This document shows, in pieces, positions 10,318 to 22,366 of a DNA stretch of 64,000 nt. The stretch spans positions 4,423,816 to 4,487,815 of the forward strand of contig OY294052.1 of assembly GCA_958510825.1 (NCBI GenBank), read 5' to 3'. Position 1 is the stretch's first letter; each line of letters starts with the position of its first letter. A program made the position numbers and the translations under genes. Source of the DNA: Brachypterus glaber (Eukaryota > Arthropoda > Insecta > Coleoptera > Kateretidae). Under the pieces are notes generated by a model. That model was not told the origin of the DNA, searched no databases, and worked only from the letters and a program-made list of their open reading frames with translations.

Positions 10318-11100
10318 TGACAAGCTTTAATATCATATAAAATTGTATAATGTAACAAAATGATGGGTTTGTTTTACTTGAAAGTTTATTTTCTTCTTTT
10401 TAGTGCACATAAATAAAAGCTTGTTCTAAAATTGTTTTTTTGCAATTAATTTATTTTTCTTTTTCTTAGTCGTCAAAATTTTGTAGGATCCAATTTTTTT
10501 TTCAAATAGGGGCGCCGAACCAGAAACTTACTTCAGGGCGCCGAAATGCAAAGGCCGGCCCTGTGTATTTTTCACTGCAATGAAATGTTGATGACTAAAA
10601 AAAAGGCCTCACAATTAAAAAGATGTGGGTAAATAAAAAAAGGGACTCTTTAAATTTTAGCGGTGGGGAGGTTGGGGGTAAATTTTATATATAATTGTAT
10701 TGTCATTAGAGATAGGCATGTGTACCGAATTTCAGCTCTCTACGTTTATTGTAAGTGGGTGAAACAGAGAGGGGGGTCAACTTAGCCTTATACGCGTATG
10801 AGGAGTGATGGGGAGACGAGGGGGATGTAAAATTTATTGTAAAATTTTATTATCACTAAGTATGTATCCTAATTTTAGTTTTAAATTATCTTGTGTGGAT
10901 AAAAAATGGATTTTTTAAATGTTAGGGGTGGGGGGGTTGGTGGTAAGTTTTATATAAAATTGTATTGTCATCCGAGTTAAGCATATGTACCAAAATTTAG
11001 CTTTCTATATATATTCTAAGTGGTCGAAAAAGCCTTTGGCAGATTTGCCCTACACAAACATACATACAAACATTGCAAGTTAAATAAAAGCATGTAATTA
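10318..11100 (+). mobile_element. Repeat T, copy 1
   Basis: The copy at 54391-54722 shares TTTTAGTTTTAAATTATC, AGGGGTGGGGGG and AAAGCCTTTGGCAGATTTGC, ending ATAAAAGC. The left part (TTATTTTCTTCTTTTTAG near 10389) is the inverse of the left end of the other copy. The element is AT-rich with G-runs and an ACAAACATACAT tract near its 3' end. Confidence 0.55.
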
Positions 11101-11147
11101 AGTTTATTTCAAAAGAATTTCCAATAGTATACAAATTAATCTTTATA

Positions 11148-12042
11148 CACGGTGTATTTGTAATAGCGTCGGAAATTTTAACAGATGATTCTACATCATA
11201 AAATATGACAAAAAGTTCCTATAAACATATATCTAAAAATGCGTCATAAGGGAGCTACGCCCCTTTGAAAGTGGCTAAAAAAATCGGTTTTTATTTAATA
11301 ACTCAGGAACCCTTTGAGATATGTTAACGAGGTTTTGCACGTGAATTAATCCTAATAAGGCCCATCTTTGTATGTCATTTTCACGTACCTATTTAAACCA
11401 GGGGCGTGCGAAACGGAGGGAGCTTATCAGTTTTTTGTCCCAAACTTTTTTCTGTGTAACTTTTTTGCATTTTTATTTTTGAAATATGATTCCTCAGGTC
11501 AAAATACATAAAAAAGGTATTCTTGTTGTAATACTGTAGGATTAACCGTTTTCGAGAAAAATTTAGGTTTTCGACATTTTAGTATTTAATTTTTCGTCCT
11601 CGAACCATGAAATTTCACCTTCAAAAGAACTTTTCTCGAAAACCGTTAATCCTACAGTATTACAACAAGAGTACCTTTTTTTTATGTATTTTGACCTAAG
11701 GAATCATATTTCAAAAAAGTTGCAAAAAAGTTACACAGAAAAAAGTTTGGGACAAAAAACTGATAAGGCCCCCCCGTTTCGCACACCCCTGGTTTAAATA
11801 GGTACGTGAAAATGACATACAAAGATGGACCTTATTAGGATTAATTCACGTGCAAAACCTCGTTAACATATCTCAAAGGGTTCCTGAGTTATTAAATAAA
11901 AACCGATTTTTTTAGCCAATTTCAAAGGGGCGTAGCTCCCTTATGACGCATTTTTAGACATATGTTTATAGGAACTTTTTGTCATATTTTATCATGTAGA
12001 ATCACCTGTTAAAATTTCCTACGCTATTTCAAATACACCCTG
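11148..12042. mobile_element. Long foldback MITE, family C copy C1
   Basis: Near-perfect palindrome of about 895 bp. The left arm starts CACGGTGTATTTG after TA, and the right arm ends CAAATACACCCTG before TA. Arms are about 425 bp with a loop of about 55 bp at 11574-11630. The flanking TA and CAGGGTG-type ends fit Tc1/mariner-derived MITEs. This is the best preserved family C copy. Confidence 0.85.
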
Positions 12043-12540
12043 TATATTTATTTAAATTTTTCTTTAAATTAAAGAAAATAAATTGCTGCCAAATAAATTT
12101 ACTTATTAGTGTTTTTTTATTTATTTCCACAATTCCTGGATGTTGATAATTGTTCTCCTGGCATCTCTATTTATTTGTTACGCAGTATGTTTTATGTAAA
12201 TTAATTAGAATGTGTGAGAATAATAGATGGAATATTTTTAAAAAATACATATTTTTTAAAGCATTTACTATGTTTTTTATTAAAATATACATTTAAAATA
12301 TATTTTATACATTTATAAAAACCTAAATAATCTTTATAATCCTTTTAACCATTTAAAAATAATAATTTAAATTGTTTTATATTTATTTGTTTATTATTTA
12401 TTCCTGAATTTAATATTTTATTCGAGGTTTTATTATTTTTTTCTGTAAACTATTATAGTATAGAAGTCTGTAATACAAAAACGAAAAGTACTATTTAAGG
12501 GTGATTACAGATATTGCCAACCGAGCTCGGAGATCAAAAT
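12043..12540. other. Unassigned AT-rich DNA
   Basis: Very A/T-rich with many TTTATTTATT runs. No gene or repeat boundary was recognised. Confidence 0.4.
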
Positions 12541-12569
12541 TTGCGTTACGTAATACTTGAACGTTCCCC
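12541..12569 (-). repeat. TIR-like end (inverse of 3571)
   Basis: TTGCGTTACGTAATACTTGAACG then TTCCCC is the inverse of the GGGAACGTTCAAGTATTACG end at 3571. They are 9 kb apart, so they are probably ends of different copies. Confidence 0.5.
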
Positions 12570-12584
12570 AAGCAGATATTATTT

Positions 12585-12737
12585 TTTTTTAGTTTTGTAT
12601 TCGTTTTTGTTCTTTATATGCACAATGCGTTTGAACAAAAATATAACATTTTTGAAATAAAAGAAAAAAAAACTTGTTCAATATTTTTTATGAAAGTCAA
12701 AAGACGTATCATAAACTTTTTTCGTTGTAAAATAAAA
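12585..12737 (-). repeat. Dispersed repeat NN, copy 2, left part
   Basis: Inverse of the 8911-9285 repeat (GTATTCGTTTTTGTTC and TTTTTTCGTTGTAAAATAAAA). It is broken by the Helitron-like insertion at 12738-13439 and resumes at 13440-13480 (TTATGTGCAATATAGG). Confidence 0.65.
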
Positions 12738-13270
12738 CTAGATGAAACGTTGCAAGCACCCTGTCAAAACATCGGCACTATTGTACACTAGAACCATCTA
12801 GTTTGCAAATTTCAAACTAGATGTTTTGTTTGATTTTAAATTCTGTATCTTTAAAACATTATATTCTAGCAAAAAACTGTATATAACATTTTTTATAGGG
12901 CTTAAAAAGAGCTTTTATTTAAAATATAATTTTTTGAAATCGGGTTATAAATATGTGAGATATGCTAAAAAAACTTTCTACTGCTTTAAACGCCAATATC
13001 TCGAAAACAATGTGTTTTAGGAAAACGTTGTTTATAACATTTTTTGACAAATTTAAAATTATCTTTTATATATATTAATCAAATACAATAATAATTGCCT
13101 TAATTATAAACAAAAAACGCTAAAAATAGGAATTTTACCCTATTTTTACCCCCTTACCCCCAATCGTTTACCCCCAAAATCTAATCAGCTCTTCGGAATA
13201 CGATAAGAAACAATATGCAAAAAACCGCAAGTCGGTATCTCATGTAGAAATGGAGTTAGAGTTTATACCC

Positions 13271-13303
<33 letters not shown>

Positions 13304-13439
13304 TACAGACGGACGCAAAAACTGATTTCGAATGGTCTAAAACGTCGAGAAATGTGAAAAAAATGTGGTCAAAGATTTTGACTTTTCGGCGAAGATTTCA
13401 ATACATCGGCACTCTTAGTAGCACTAAGTGCCGATGTAA
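12738..13439 (-). mobile_element. Non-autonomous Helitron-like element, copy 2
   Basis: Removing 12738-13439 joins ATAAAA to TTATGTGC, which is exactly the sequence of the uninterrupted NN repeat (inverse of 8965-8985). Insertion was therefore between A and T with no target duplication, and the element's minus-strand 3' end is CTAG. It has a CAGA microsatellite of about 8 units near 13271-13303 and a terminal hairpin of ACATCGGCACT and its complement. The length of 702 bp is almost equal to copy 1. Confidence 0.75.
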
Positions 13440-13480
13440 TTATGTGCAATATAGGATTAAAAAAGTGGCGCTATTAGATA

Positions 13481-14952
13481 TTTAACCGTATTTTATGTAA
13501 TTTAAAGCAGCAGTAAAGTATGTCCAATTATTTAACTTGTTCCCGCACGCTAATTAATATTTGTATACTTATTTTCCGTCTAAAATTTAGCTTTGCGGTT
13601 GTAGGAAAATAATGTATGAAATGTATCATACGTGGTAAAAGTGGTTTTATTTATGAGAAAACTTCCGTTTCACAGGTTTTAACCGCTCTTGAATAATAAA
13701 ATTTATAAACATAGTAATTATTGTATAAATAAAATCAAAACTGCACATAGTTTTATTCGGAATATTGGAATTTCAATATTTTTTCGAATTTTATATACAA
13801 TTTGCAATATGCAATTTATTTAATTAACTATTTATTTGATTAGTTGAAGTTGTATTATACATGAGAGATAAGATAAAGTAATAATTTTGTAGACTGGTGT
13901 ACTTTTAAAATTTTGGCGAAGGCGCCACTTAATGTTTTGCGAAAATACTGAAAAAATATTTGTAACTTTCGAACGCGTTGACACAGAGACTTTATATTTC
14001 GTAAATGTATAAGTATTAATGAAAGTAATTTTCATACCAAATTTAAGGTATCTAGGTCAAACCGTTCAAATATTATTCCAAAAAAATACGGTACTTGTAC
14101 GTCATTTATACTCTTTTTCTCTAATAAATCTATTTTTTGTGTACTTTACAATACAAAAATATAATATAAATATTATTCAAGCATGGTAGAGTAGTAGATA
14201 GTTAGATAGTTATATACTTCGATAGTTTTTTAAACAAAGGTTTACAATGAGCGCCCACTTTATTTCTAATAATTTTCATTTGTGAAGTAAATGCCTTATC
14301 TGACGTAAGATCTTTAACCTGACCAACAAATCTCCCAAAATAAAACTCATTAACTTAATATTGACTATTTAGTGTCGTAATATAACTGTTTCATAACAAT
14401 AGATATTGTTGATCTTAATGATCTTATTAAAAAAGTATAAACTTAACCTCTCAGTAAGTCGTTTAATATGCGGCTGCCAAGTAAGCTTTTGATCTATTAT
14501 AATACCTTAAAAAATAGTTAATTTCATTAGTTAATTATTCAAAGGCGTAACCTAGTTTTGATCAGCGTACTTAGGACTAAAATACACCAAAATTTCAGCG
14601 AAATCCACAGAAAAACATTTTCCTCAGTAAATGTGCCAGGTTTCGCTCGTTTTTTTGTAACTTCATCAGGGTTATCGGGGTTTTTATGTTTTTCATGGCT
14701 TGTTTATGCCTCTTTTGATTAGCGTAAACCACAGTGGCATAGTGTAAACATGATCATGGTTTAACTTTACACTCCCATGGGATTAAGAACATTGTCATTA
14801 CGTAGGACATGGTGATTAGCAATTACTGATAACATGTAGCTATTAATTGATTACGATAGACAACAAGCAACTCTTCTAAACAACGAAGGGCCTCCTGGGA
14901 TAACACAACCTAAACATGGTTGTCACACTATTTTGTTGTAGTTTATGACATA
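13481..14952. other. Unassigned AT-rich DNA
   Basis: No gene was recognised. Short frames on the minus strand near 13832-14035 have no domain and lie in ordinary AT-rich sequence. Confidence 0.4.
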
Positions 14953-15589
14953 CAGGGTGTTTTCAGTCTTTTAGCATTAAATAAAAGGGATGATTCTACA
15001 TACAAAAAACATCAAAAACCAGCATAGAAACATAGGTCCAGAAACGAACCCCATGAGAGTTTCGACTCTTTGAAATTTTACCAAAAATAAGATTTTTAAT
15101 TAATAACTCTGGTAACCTTTGAGCTAGAGCTGCGAGGTTTTGCACGTATACTTGTATTAATAAGAACAATTAGTTTATGTTCATTTATTTTTTTGAATAT
15201 CCAGAGGCATGCCTAGACTAGGGGATGTTTAGCTTCTAGAACAATAAATCTTGCTTTTTGCACAAGTTCATCACCAGAAAAAAATGTTCAGCACTTATAC
15301 GTTACATTTTATTAATTCCAGTCGAAGTTACAGGTGTTTGAAAAACAGGCCAACTTTGCGGTCACTCTTTAAGTGTTTTGGTGAAGAATACTTATTGCTT
15401 ACTTTTAAATGAAAAGTCGCCCTGCAGAATTAAAATTTTATTGGTGCTTTTTTTGTTCCCCATTCAATATGTCCATCTTCGAAGGGCCGTAGCTCTCTTA
15501 GGGCTTATTACCGGATATACTTTCCTTTGTAGCTTGTTTTTTGTTTTGTGATGTAGAATCATCCCCTTTATTTAATTCCAAACACCGTG
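14953..15589. mobile_element. Family C MITE, copy C2
   Basis: TA then CAGGGTGTTTT at the left, ACACCGTG then TA at the right. The subterminal arms match in inverse (GATGATTCTACAT against ATGTAGAATCATC). It shares GAGGTTTTGCACGTATA and CCAGAGGCATGCCTAGAC with C3, C4 and the interrupted C6. The interior is diverged and arms are weaker than in C1. Confidence 0.75.
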
Positions 15590-16159
15590 TATTTGCTATA
15601 ATAACTACACTATAATTTTATTAGTGTACCGAATCGAGGTACGTTCGTGTATGATTGTCTAAAAATAAATTTCTGAACTTTGATTGTAGCCAATATGCTC
15701 AATATTCAATTGTGAAAAAAATTCCTGTTATAGGATCGCAATCGAAAAGTAAAAAGTGGATAATAAAATAAATAATGAAATTACTTTCAATATTATACAG
15801 CTGGCTAGCCATGGCTGTGCCGTTTTTAATTAAGAATTTAATTTGAAAAGAAAATTTTAATTTTCAGCTGCATTTTCACTAATTATCGTGTTTTTATTAA
15901 AGTCGACGGACACTTTTTTGAATATGAATATCATTTCAATATCATTATACTTTTTTAGGGACATTTCAACCCCAATTTGCTTAATTCTGAGTTAAAATTA
16001 GCAGACCTGTTATAGGGATGTTGCCCGTATTTTTAAAATATGAGAACCTTGTATCTAGAAAAAGTTATATCACCTCAAATAATTTAAAAAGGAATATGCT
16101 ATTCATATGTCTGATTTACACGAAGCTAATTATACGTCCCGCATTCTTATTGACTGATT
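15590..16159. other. Unassigned AT-rich DNA
   Basis: Nothing recognised beyond AT-rich sequence. Confidence 0.35.
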
Positions 16160-16680
16160 TTCGGGGTTTTTATAGTATATTAAAGTATTAGTTTCATAAC
16201 AGCAGTTTTTAGCGCACGAGTACAATTTTAGAAAACGAGCCGCTTGCGCTAAAAACGTTTTATACTATTTTCCCCATTTTGCTCTAAAATTTAAAAAAAA
16301 ACTTACATTTAAATAGATGACCGATTTAGGGATTTTTGTTTTGGGTTTGCATTACAATTTTCGCAATGTTTAAAATTCATAGAACAAACGATATTTTATG
16401 AAGGTGAAGTTTGCAACGTTTTTTTGCAACGAAAATTCAAATAGTATATCAAAGTACTAGTTTCATAACATACGTTTTTAGCGCACGAATACAAGTTTAG
16501 AAAACAAGCCGCTTGCAGCGAGGTTTCTAAAGTACTAGTGCGCTAAAAACGTGTTATGGAATAAGATGCAAAAAAACGTTGCAAACTTCAGCTTCATAAT
16601 ATCTTTTATAGTCAGCTCTTCACTTTTTCACTGCTAGTAAAGAAGTTACAATTTTAACACGGTAAAAATTTTGAATTTTG
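16160..16680 (+). mobile_element. Repeat N, copy N1
   Basis: Contains two versions of CATAACA...TTTTTAGCGCACGA with TAGAAAACGAGCCGCTTG (near 16196 and 16465), so an internal duplication. It then has GTCAGCTCTTCACTTTTTCACTGC. The inverse copy is at 17985-18285 and a partial one at 23085-23190. Confidence 0.6.
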
Positions 16681-16689
16681 AATATTTAT

Positions 16690-16972
16690 AACTCGATTGT
16701 TATTAATATATTATAAAAATGAATTAAACAAAAATTGTTGGAAATTTTCTCCTTAACAAAATTGGTTATATGCATTTTTATCTTAAGATGCATATTTAGC
16801 GAGATAACCGCACTCACCCCTAAAAATCAGGATATCGAACACCCCTTACGCAAATCACCCGGTGAAAAACTAACAGGAGTGTCCTGTTACTATCCACAGC
16901 TCCCCTTTAAAATACTGTTTACATTTATTTCAATTTAAGATAGGATTTTCTCGTTATTTGACTGGACATGTA
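16690..16972 (+). mobile_element. Repeat J (half of a K-type foldback), copy J1
   Basis: Ends CTCGTTATTTGACTGGAC, matching the terminus of the complete K element at 55389-55979. A 67-codon frame here (16735-16938) looks like a signal peptide plus a short tail and recurs at 25902, but differences between the two copies are mostly amino-acid changing and the K copy breaks the frame. It is therefore treated as non-coding. Confidence 0.6.
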
Positions 16973-17339
16973 GCAATAATGCGAAATAATTGACGCAGTT
17001 GATAAAAGAGAAAATTTAATATACATTTTTAAAGTACGTAGATCTTTAACTTTTTCACTACTTGATGTTTGGACTTGGATTCAGTGCAATAGTTTGACTA
17101 TAACCATTTCGTAAGCGCCTAAATAAACAAAGCTGTATTTTGTAAAAGCTCAGCATCTTGATTATACTAGTAACTAATATAACTAGTTCCATGTTATAAT
17201 ATGCAAACTTTTCATGTTTGTGAATCATCGTCTCTACACACATATCAATACTATATTAATTCAACAATTGTACAATTACACTCTGTGGTGTAAAATACCT
17301 TAAAAAAGGTCCCTAAACGAGTATAAATAAATACTAAAT
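16973..17339. other. Unassigned AT-rich DNA
   Basis: Includes GAAATAATTGACGCAGTTGATAAAAG near 16981, a block also found in the L repeats (31418, 56993). No gene is seen. Confidence 0.4.
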
Positions 17340-17500
17340 ACTAAAAACAAAATACTACAGCGATTCTCACTAGAATTTTGTACAGTAGGTAATTCCCGAT
17401 ATAACTGTAAGATGATTGGACAGAAACAAACACGTGGTTTGAAATATTTTTAAATGATTGGTTGATAAAAACTTTAAAAAATAATCATTTTAATTAATTT
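17340..17500 (+). repeat. Dispersed repeat I, copy 1
   Basis: Inverse of 34785-34955. Shared blocks are AGCGATTCTCACTAGAATTTT, TATAACTGTAAG-like sequence, CACGTGGT and GATTGGTTGATAAAAAC. Termini are undefined. Confidence 0.6.
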
Positions 17501-17984
17501 TAACTTTACTTCGTTTATCTCTTATTTCCGATCCACTGTGCTTAATATAAAAAAAATCATCCTAAATGTCCTTAAATGTGAAGCTGATTGGTCACGTAAT
17601 GTTAAAACCAGATGGTTTTAGACGTCCCAGAGACACAAAATTTCTCATATGACCTGAATACAGAACTACAAAATTACCGCCCTCACTTTTGAACTTTGTT
17701 CTATTTTTTTATTCTAGTATAAATTGAAATTTCACGTCCAATATATTATCATTTTGTGTGTTTTCTACCACATTTTAAACACAAAGTGTATTTAACTTCA
17801 AAGATAAAAAATACACATCAAATAAGTGCCAAAAACCCGACTACGAACCTTATGTATAGGCCTATAAGAGTCTGTACTTTTTTTTCTTTTGGGTTGGCAA
17901 CAGACAAAAGCCTATCGCTTGACGTTTTCCGTCCAAACGTCGCTTTAAAGTTTAATTATCTACAAAATATTGTTTAGTTTTTTT
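17501..17984. other. Unassigned AT-rich DNA
   Basis: A 73-codon frame (17756-17977) shows no recognisable motif. No splice-site context of note. Confidence 0.3.
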
Positions 17985-18285
17985 TCCTGTTAAAATTGTG
18001 GCTTGGTTACTTGCAGTGAAAAAAGAAGACAGGACTAGAAAATATATTAAAATATAATTTGTTCTTAGAATTTTAAACATGGCGAAAACTGTAATGCCAA
18101 CCCGAAACGAAAATTCCTAAGTCATCAATTTAAATGTAAGTTTTTAAAAAATTTAGAGCAAAATAGAAAAAAATGTATAAAGCACTCGTTTCATAACACG
18201 TTTTTAGCGCACTTGTACTTTAGAAAACTCGCTACAAGCGTATGTTGTGAAACTAGTACTTTAATATACTATTATTACCTTAAAA
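17985..18285 (-). mobile_element. Repeat N, copy N2
   Basis: Inverse of the 16160-16680 repeat: TTTTTAGCGCAC, TTGTACTTTAGAAAAC and TTACTTGCAGTGAAAAAAG are shared. Together N1 and N2 form a widely spaced inverted pair enclosing 17 kb-region sequence, probably coincidental insertions. Confidence 0.6.
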
Positions 18286-18289
18286 TTTT

Positions 18290-19095
18290 CATTTAGGAGT
18301 AGCTAAAAAATTCTGAAAATATGCGAGTGATCAAACTTCTCTAAGGGTGCTAATAGCAATTATTAGCATAAATCGTGAAAAATCGTTGAAAATTTTCTGT
18401 AATTTTTGTTTAAGTAAAAAATTTAAAGAGCTTGAAATTAATTTTTTTTATTTTGAGCATACAAAATAAAGTACCAAATTTGGTGATCAAAAGATTGTAA
18501 TCCGTGCCGAAAATCCGCCAAAGTTGCGCCTAGCACTAAAATTTACGAATTTCTAACATAAATGAGAATGAAACCGTAAAAACGCATTTTAAAAATGTAA
18601 ATTTATTTTTATTAATTACATTCTAATATTAAAATAATTTAACTAAAACAAAACGAGCTAAGCGCCAAATAAGAGCCCCTAAATTTTTTGGTGCTTAGCT
18701 CGTTTTGTTTTAGTTAAATCATTTTAATATTATAAATAGTTATTAAAATGCATTAAAAAAATTAATTGAGTCCGATCTGATACATTTTTAAAATGTTTGT
18801 TTACCGTTTGACTCACATTTATGGTATAAATTTTAGTATCAGGGTCAACTTTGGCAGATTTTCGGCACGGGTTACAATCTTTTGAAATTTTGAAATTTGG
18901 CACATAATTTTGTATGATCAAAAGGAAAAAAATAATATTTCAAACCCTTTTAATTTTTTACAAAAATAATAGACAATTTTCAACGATTTTTTACGATTTA
19001 TGGTAATTTTACGAATTTTAGGGTCTCCATTAGCACCCTCAGAGAAGTTTTCAGATTTTTCTAGTTACACAGGTCTAAATGAAAATTTTAATATA
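18290..19095. mobile_element. Foldback element P
   Basis: A palindrome of about 800 bp. Ends are TTAAAATTTTCATTTAG and CTAAATGAAAATTTTAA. The centre near 18680 pairs TAACTAAAACAAAACGAGC (18638) with GCTCGTTTTGTTTTAGTTA. Arms are about 85 percent alike by eye. No coding sequence and no second copy in the window. Confidence 0.85.
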
Positions 19096-19130
19096 ATAAA
19101 AAAATATAAGGTCCACACTAATGCACCATG

Positions 19131-19343
19131 TACTGTGCGATTATAACGTGCCGAACACTTTGAAAAGAAAATACTCTTCGTTTGAAGCCACGCCTCTGTT
19201 AAAGTTGTGCGCGACAAGCCCATGTCATTGCTATGTACAACAGCTCGGTGGCCAGTAAAACGCACACAGCTTTCTTGCATTTTACTCATAGCTAATGCCA
19301 GTTTTGCATTAAAAAGTGTTCGGCACTTTATAATCGCACGGTA
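19131..19343. mobile_element. Small foldback MITE Q
   Basis: TIRs of about 30 bp: TACTGTGCGATTATAA then GTGCCGAACACTTT at the left, and AAGTGTTCGGCAC then TTTATAATCGCACGGTA at the right. The interior is about 150 bp and slightly GC-richer. Overlapping frames on both strands result from the inverted repeat. Confidence 0.75.
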
Positions 19344-20296
19344 TATGCCTAAAAGATTATCATGTACTAGTTATAAATTGGCTAGTAATTAATTACATAC
19401 TACGATTAAATTGCTTGTAGTAATGAATAATTATTGGCAGTAATTAATCACTCAAGCATTTATTACTGGTAGTAATTATTACTGCCAATGATATTATCTA
19501 TAACATATCTTAAAGGGCTTTTCAAACAATATTCGCTTATAATATATTATATATCTTAGACAGCTGTGTGTGACATTCTATTAAATCTCTATATATTTTT
19601 TATTTTTTATATTTTTTATTTTATATGCAAAAACAGAGTAGGATAAATCGTTAGATCTTCAGGAAAAATAATAAAAACGATGTTCTTTTATTTTCTGAAC
19701 GTAGAAAATAAGAAAACCATATAGATATCAATAAAATATAAGTTTTAGAACGAAAGTATATTTTGTATATATCACATTTGGTCGGTCTAAAGCCAAAGTG
19801 AACTAATACTGCCTCTAGCCCACACAAGTCCTGGAGTTAGGGGATGCTTAATTAGGTAGAATAGTACGAGGTTAAACAAAAATGTAATGTAATGTATCTT
19901 GACCTATTTTCAAGATACAAAAGTTTATAACTAAGTTACCGATATTACCTAGTTTATAAGTATCTATCTGATATTTATGTTCCCATAAAAGTATAAATTT
20001 CCTTTTTAGATAGATACTCGATCGAATTGTAATTTGGGGTCATATCTGCGGAAGTAATTCTTTATTATGATTATATCGGCGTCGTCACTATTCAAAAGGC
20101 ACCCTCCCTACTCGATGACCCTGTTTCTGGTCGACGGGATGAATGAATCTTGTTATCCAGAATTTCTGTAGTCGCAGCATTCCGCCCAGTGGTTCCAAAG
20201 GAAAATGAAGTAAAAAACACTGCAAACTCGGGGAAAAAGTTTTTCTATGATTATGCATAATTAGGCATAACTTTGTATGATCATGTCTGGATTTTC
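19344..20296. other. Unassigned, with TAATTACT repeats and a SINE tail
   Basis: Degenerate AGTAATTATTACTGCCA units lie near 19385-19490. A SINE tail fragment (CTAGCCCACACAAGTCC to CGAGGTTAAAC) lies at 19816-19878, without its tRNA head. Nothing else is recognised. Confidence 0.5.
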
Positions 20297-20480
20297 ACCA
20301 AAGAACTTTTACCTCAAGAAGTAATTTCAGACCAATGTTTATGAAGGTTTCATCTTTTTGTTTGTTTATTTACTACAGAAACGCGATACAGTTTTGTGGT
20401 GTAAAATGTAGATGTCGCTATCTATCTATAAGAATTAATATAAATATTACTACAAAACCACTTCATCAAAGCCTTTACTT
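20297..20480 (+). repeat. Repeat H, partial copy
   Basis: Matches the left part of the complete H element at 57685-58245: CAAAGAACTTTTACCTCAAG, CATCTTTTTGTTTGTTTATT and ACAGAAACGCGAT. The right terminus is not seen. Confidence 0.55.
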
Positions 20481-22037
20481 TGTTTTTCCTGGAAACTGGG
20501 CTAGGGTGCGATAAAGATGCTCCAATTTTCAGCTCATACTTGGGATAAAAGTGTCTGCTCGTGTTAATAAATTAGATAAGTAATGATTTGTTTTTCATTG
20601 AAGCAGTTTTTGTGTCGTGTTTTCGCTTAAGTGACTGTTTGAAAAATAGGAGCAATAGTTTTTACAATAACAATATAAAATTAATTAGTGCATCTTAAAT
20701 AAATTAGACTTTGCTTATTGAAATGGAACTAAGTGTAAAAAGTAATAAAATGAAAGTTTACACTAAGAAGATTATCAGAGCTGATTTTAATACATACATA
20801 CTATAACGATCTTGTCTACTGAGATCAATCGATAGTAAAAAGGGAAACCTTCACTTCTTGTTGCATAGCTTGATTCTATAATGCTTACATACTACTGGAA
20901 GACATCCCTAACCCTGCTCCCTAACATCCCTACTCCAATACATCCCCACTTTACAACAACCCTACTTCCTAACATACCTATTCCATAACGTGCCTACACC
21001 ATAATATCCGGAGCAGGCAGTGGTCGTCGCGCGTAACACGTTCGCTGCCGATGACACATACGTGGTGTTATTTAAGAAAAATAACTTTTCATCGTTTTAA
21101 AGCTTAAACATTACTCTATAAAATAAAGTTAAATTCAGTTTTCTATCGATCCCCCCAGGGGGGCTGTGGGGGACAATATTTTAAATAGCACCCTTGGTCT
21201 TGTGATACGTCATTTTAAAGAGCTTTTTTTTTCTTCAAAATTGATGAAATTTTCAATATTTTAAAAAAATTAATTTTAAAAGGCTGAAGGACTTCGGTGG
21301 ATGGCTATGTAATAGCTCAATAAAGAACGTTTACTACTACTAATTTTGAAACTTTTGCGCAAAAAGGTCAAAATATTTAATACGTGGTGTATTATTATGT
21401 TAAAATATAATTTTCATGTAAAATTTGCAATATTTATGCACAAAATATTAAAAATTTGAATAATTTTGAAGAAAAAGAGAAAAAAGAAAATAGACAAAAC
21501 CTAGGGTACCCTTTATTGTACCTCATTGCCCGCCTGGCGCCACCTTACCGAATAAAAAATTAAAAAATATGGCAATTTATAGATTTTATTGTATGATATA
21601 CATATTAAAAAGTTTAAATATAATATCTTTCAAACGTTAAGGGGGGGGGGGATCCCATTTAAAGTCCAAATCCTGTATAGTATCATACTATACAGGATAA
21701 TACAACATCAAAAAATAATGTATTTAATCAAGGCGTCCTTGATTTAACACAAATATCGACACAAAATTTGTATTAATATTTTTAGAAATTTCTCTTCGTG
21801 TAACGTAAGAGAAGGTAAACGGATAAGAGATGCTGCGAAAAGAGAAGAATAAGTAGACAGTGGGGTTCGGGGGCACCGCCCTAGAGCCAGCTGTGTTCAC
21901 CCGCCGTCAACATCGATCTCTTAGTTGCCACTTTTACTAATATACCCACAAGGACCATAAATGCATGAATAGTTTTTTACTTTGTCATAAAGTACTGTTG
22001 CTTAACCTTTTTGGGACGGAAAACGACCGGAGACCTC
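20481..22037. other. Unassigned, with pyrimidine-rich degenerate units and a hairpin
   Basis: 20915-21005 holds degenerate CCCTAACATCCCTACTCC units. CACGTTCGCTGCCGA near 21039 recurs near 59760. A perfect hairpin ATCCTGTATAGTAT/ATACTATACAGGAT is at 21670-21698. TTAACCTTTTTGGGACGG near 22004 looks like a piggyBac-type end without a partner. Confidence 0.4.
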
Positions 22038-22259
22038 TTATTTTTTGTAAAACGGGCCGCGTCCCTTACTATCTTGCATAACTGGACGGAGTATAGTTGA
22101 TGAATTTTTTAGTGCTACGGCTTTAAAAGCACATTTCATGATTAAAATAATTTGTATGGTTTCGAATTCGCTACAGAAATGCATATTCTCTTTAAAATTT
22201 ATTATAATACTCTCCGCAACCGATTGCACTGTAGCTTGAATAGCTGGTTTTAAAACCAA
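22038..22259 (-). other. Unrecognised open frame of 73 codons
   Basis: The frame starts MVLKPAIQATVQSVAESI and ends KGRGPFYKK. It includes ENMHFCSEFETIQIILIMKC, whose composition is less low-complexity than most frames here. No domain is recognised, no splice sites are convincing, and it lies next to a piggyBac-type end motif. It may be a transposon ORF remnant or chance. Confidence 0.2.
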
Positions 22260-22261
22260 AC

Positions 22262-22340
22262 CAAATTATGCTCCTTGAACCAAGGACACTTGTATTTTGA
22301 TATGTTTAAACCATATTCTCTTGTTTCAATACAATATATC
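22262..22340 (+). repeat. Fragment of the CCTTGAACCAAGGACA foldback family
   Basis: CTCCTTGAACCAAGGACA then GATATGTTTAAACCATATTC matches the left arm of the foldback at 62033-62245. Only one arm is present. Confidence 0.6.
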
Positions 22341-22366
22341 TTTATTGTCAAGAGCTATACATAATA

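Noticed and set aside
16735..16938. Signal-peptide-like frame shared with 25902-26150
   Set aside because: Differences between the two copies are mostly amino-acid changing, and the homologous stretch in element K is disrupted. It is part of repeat J.
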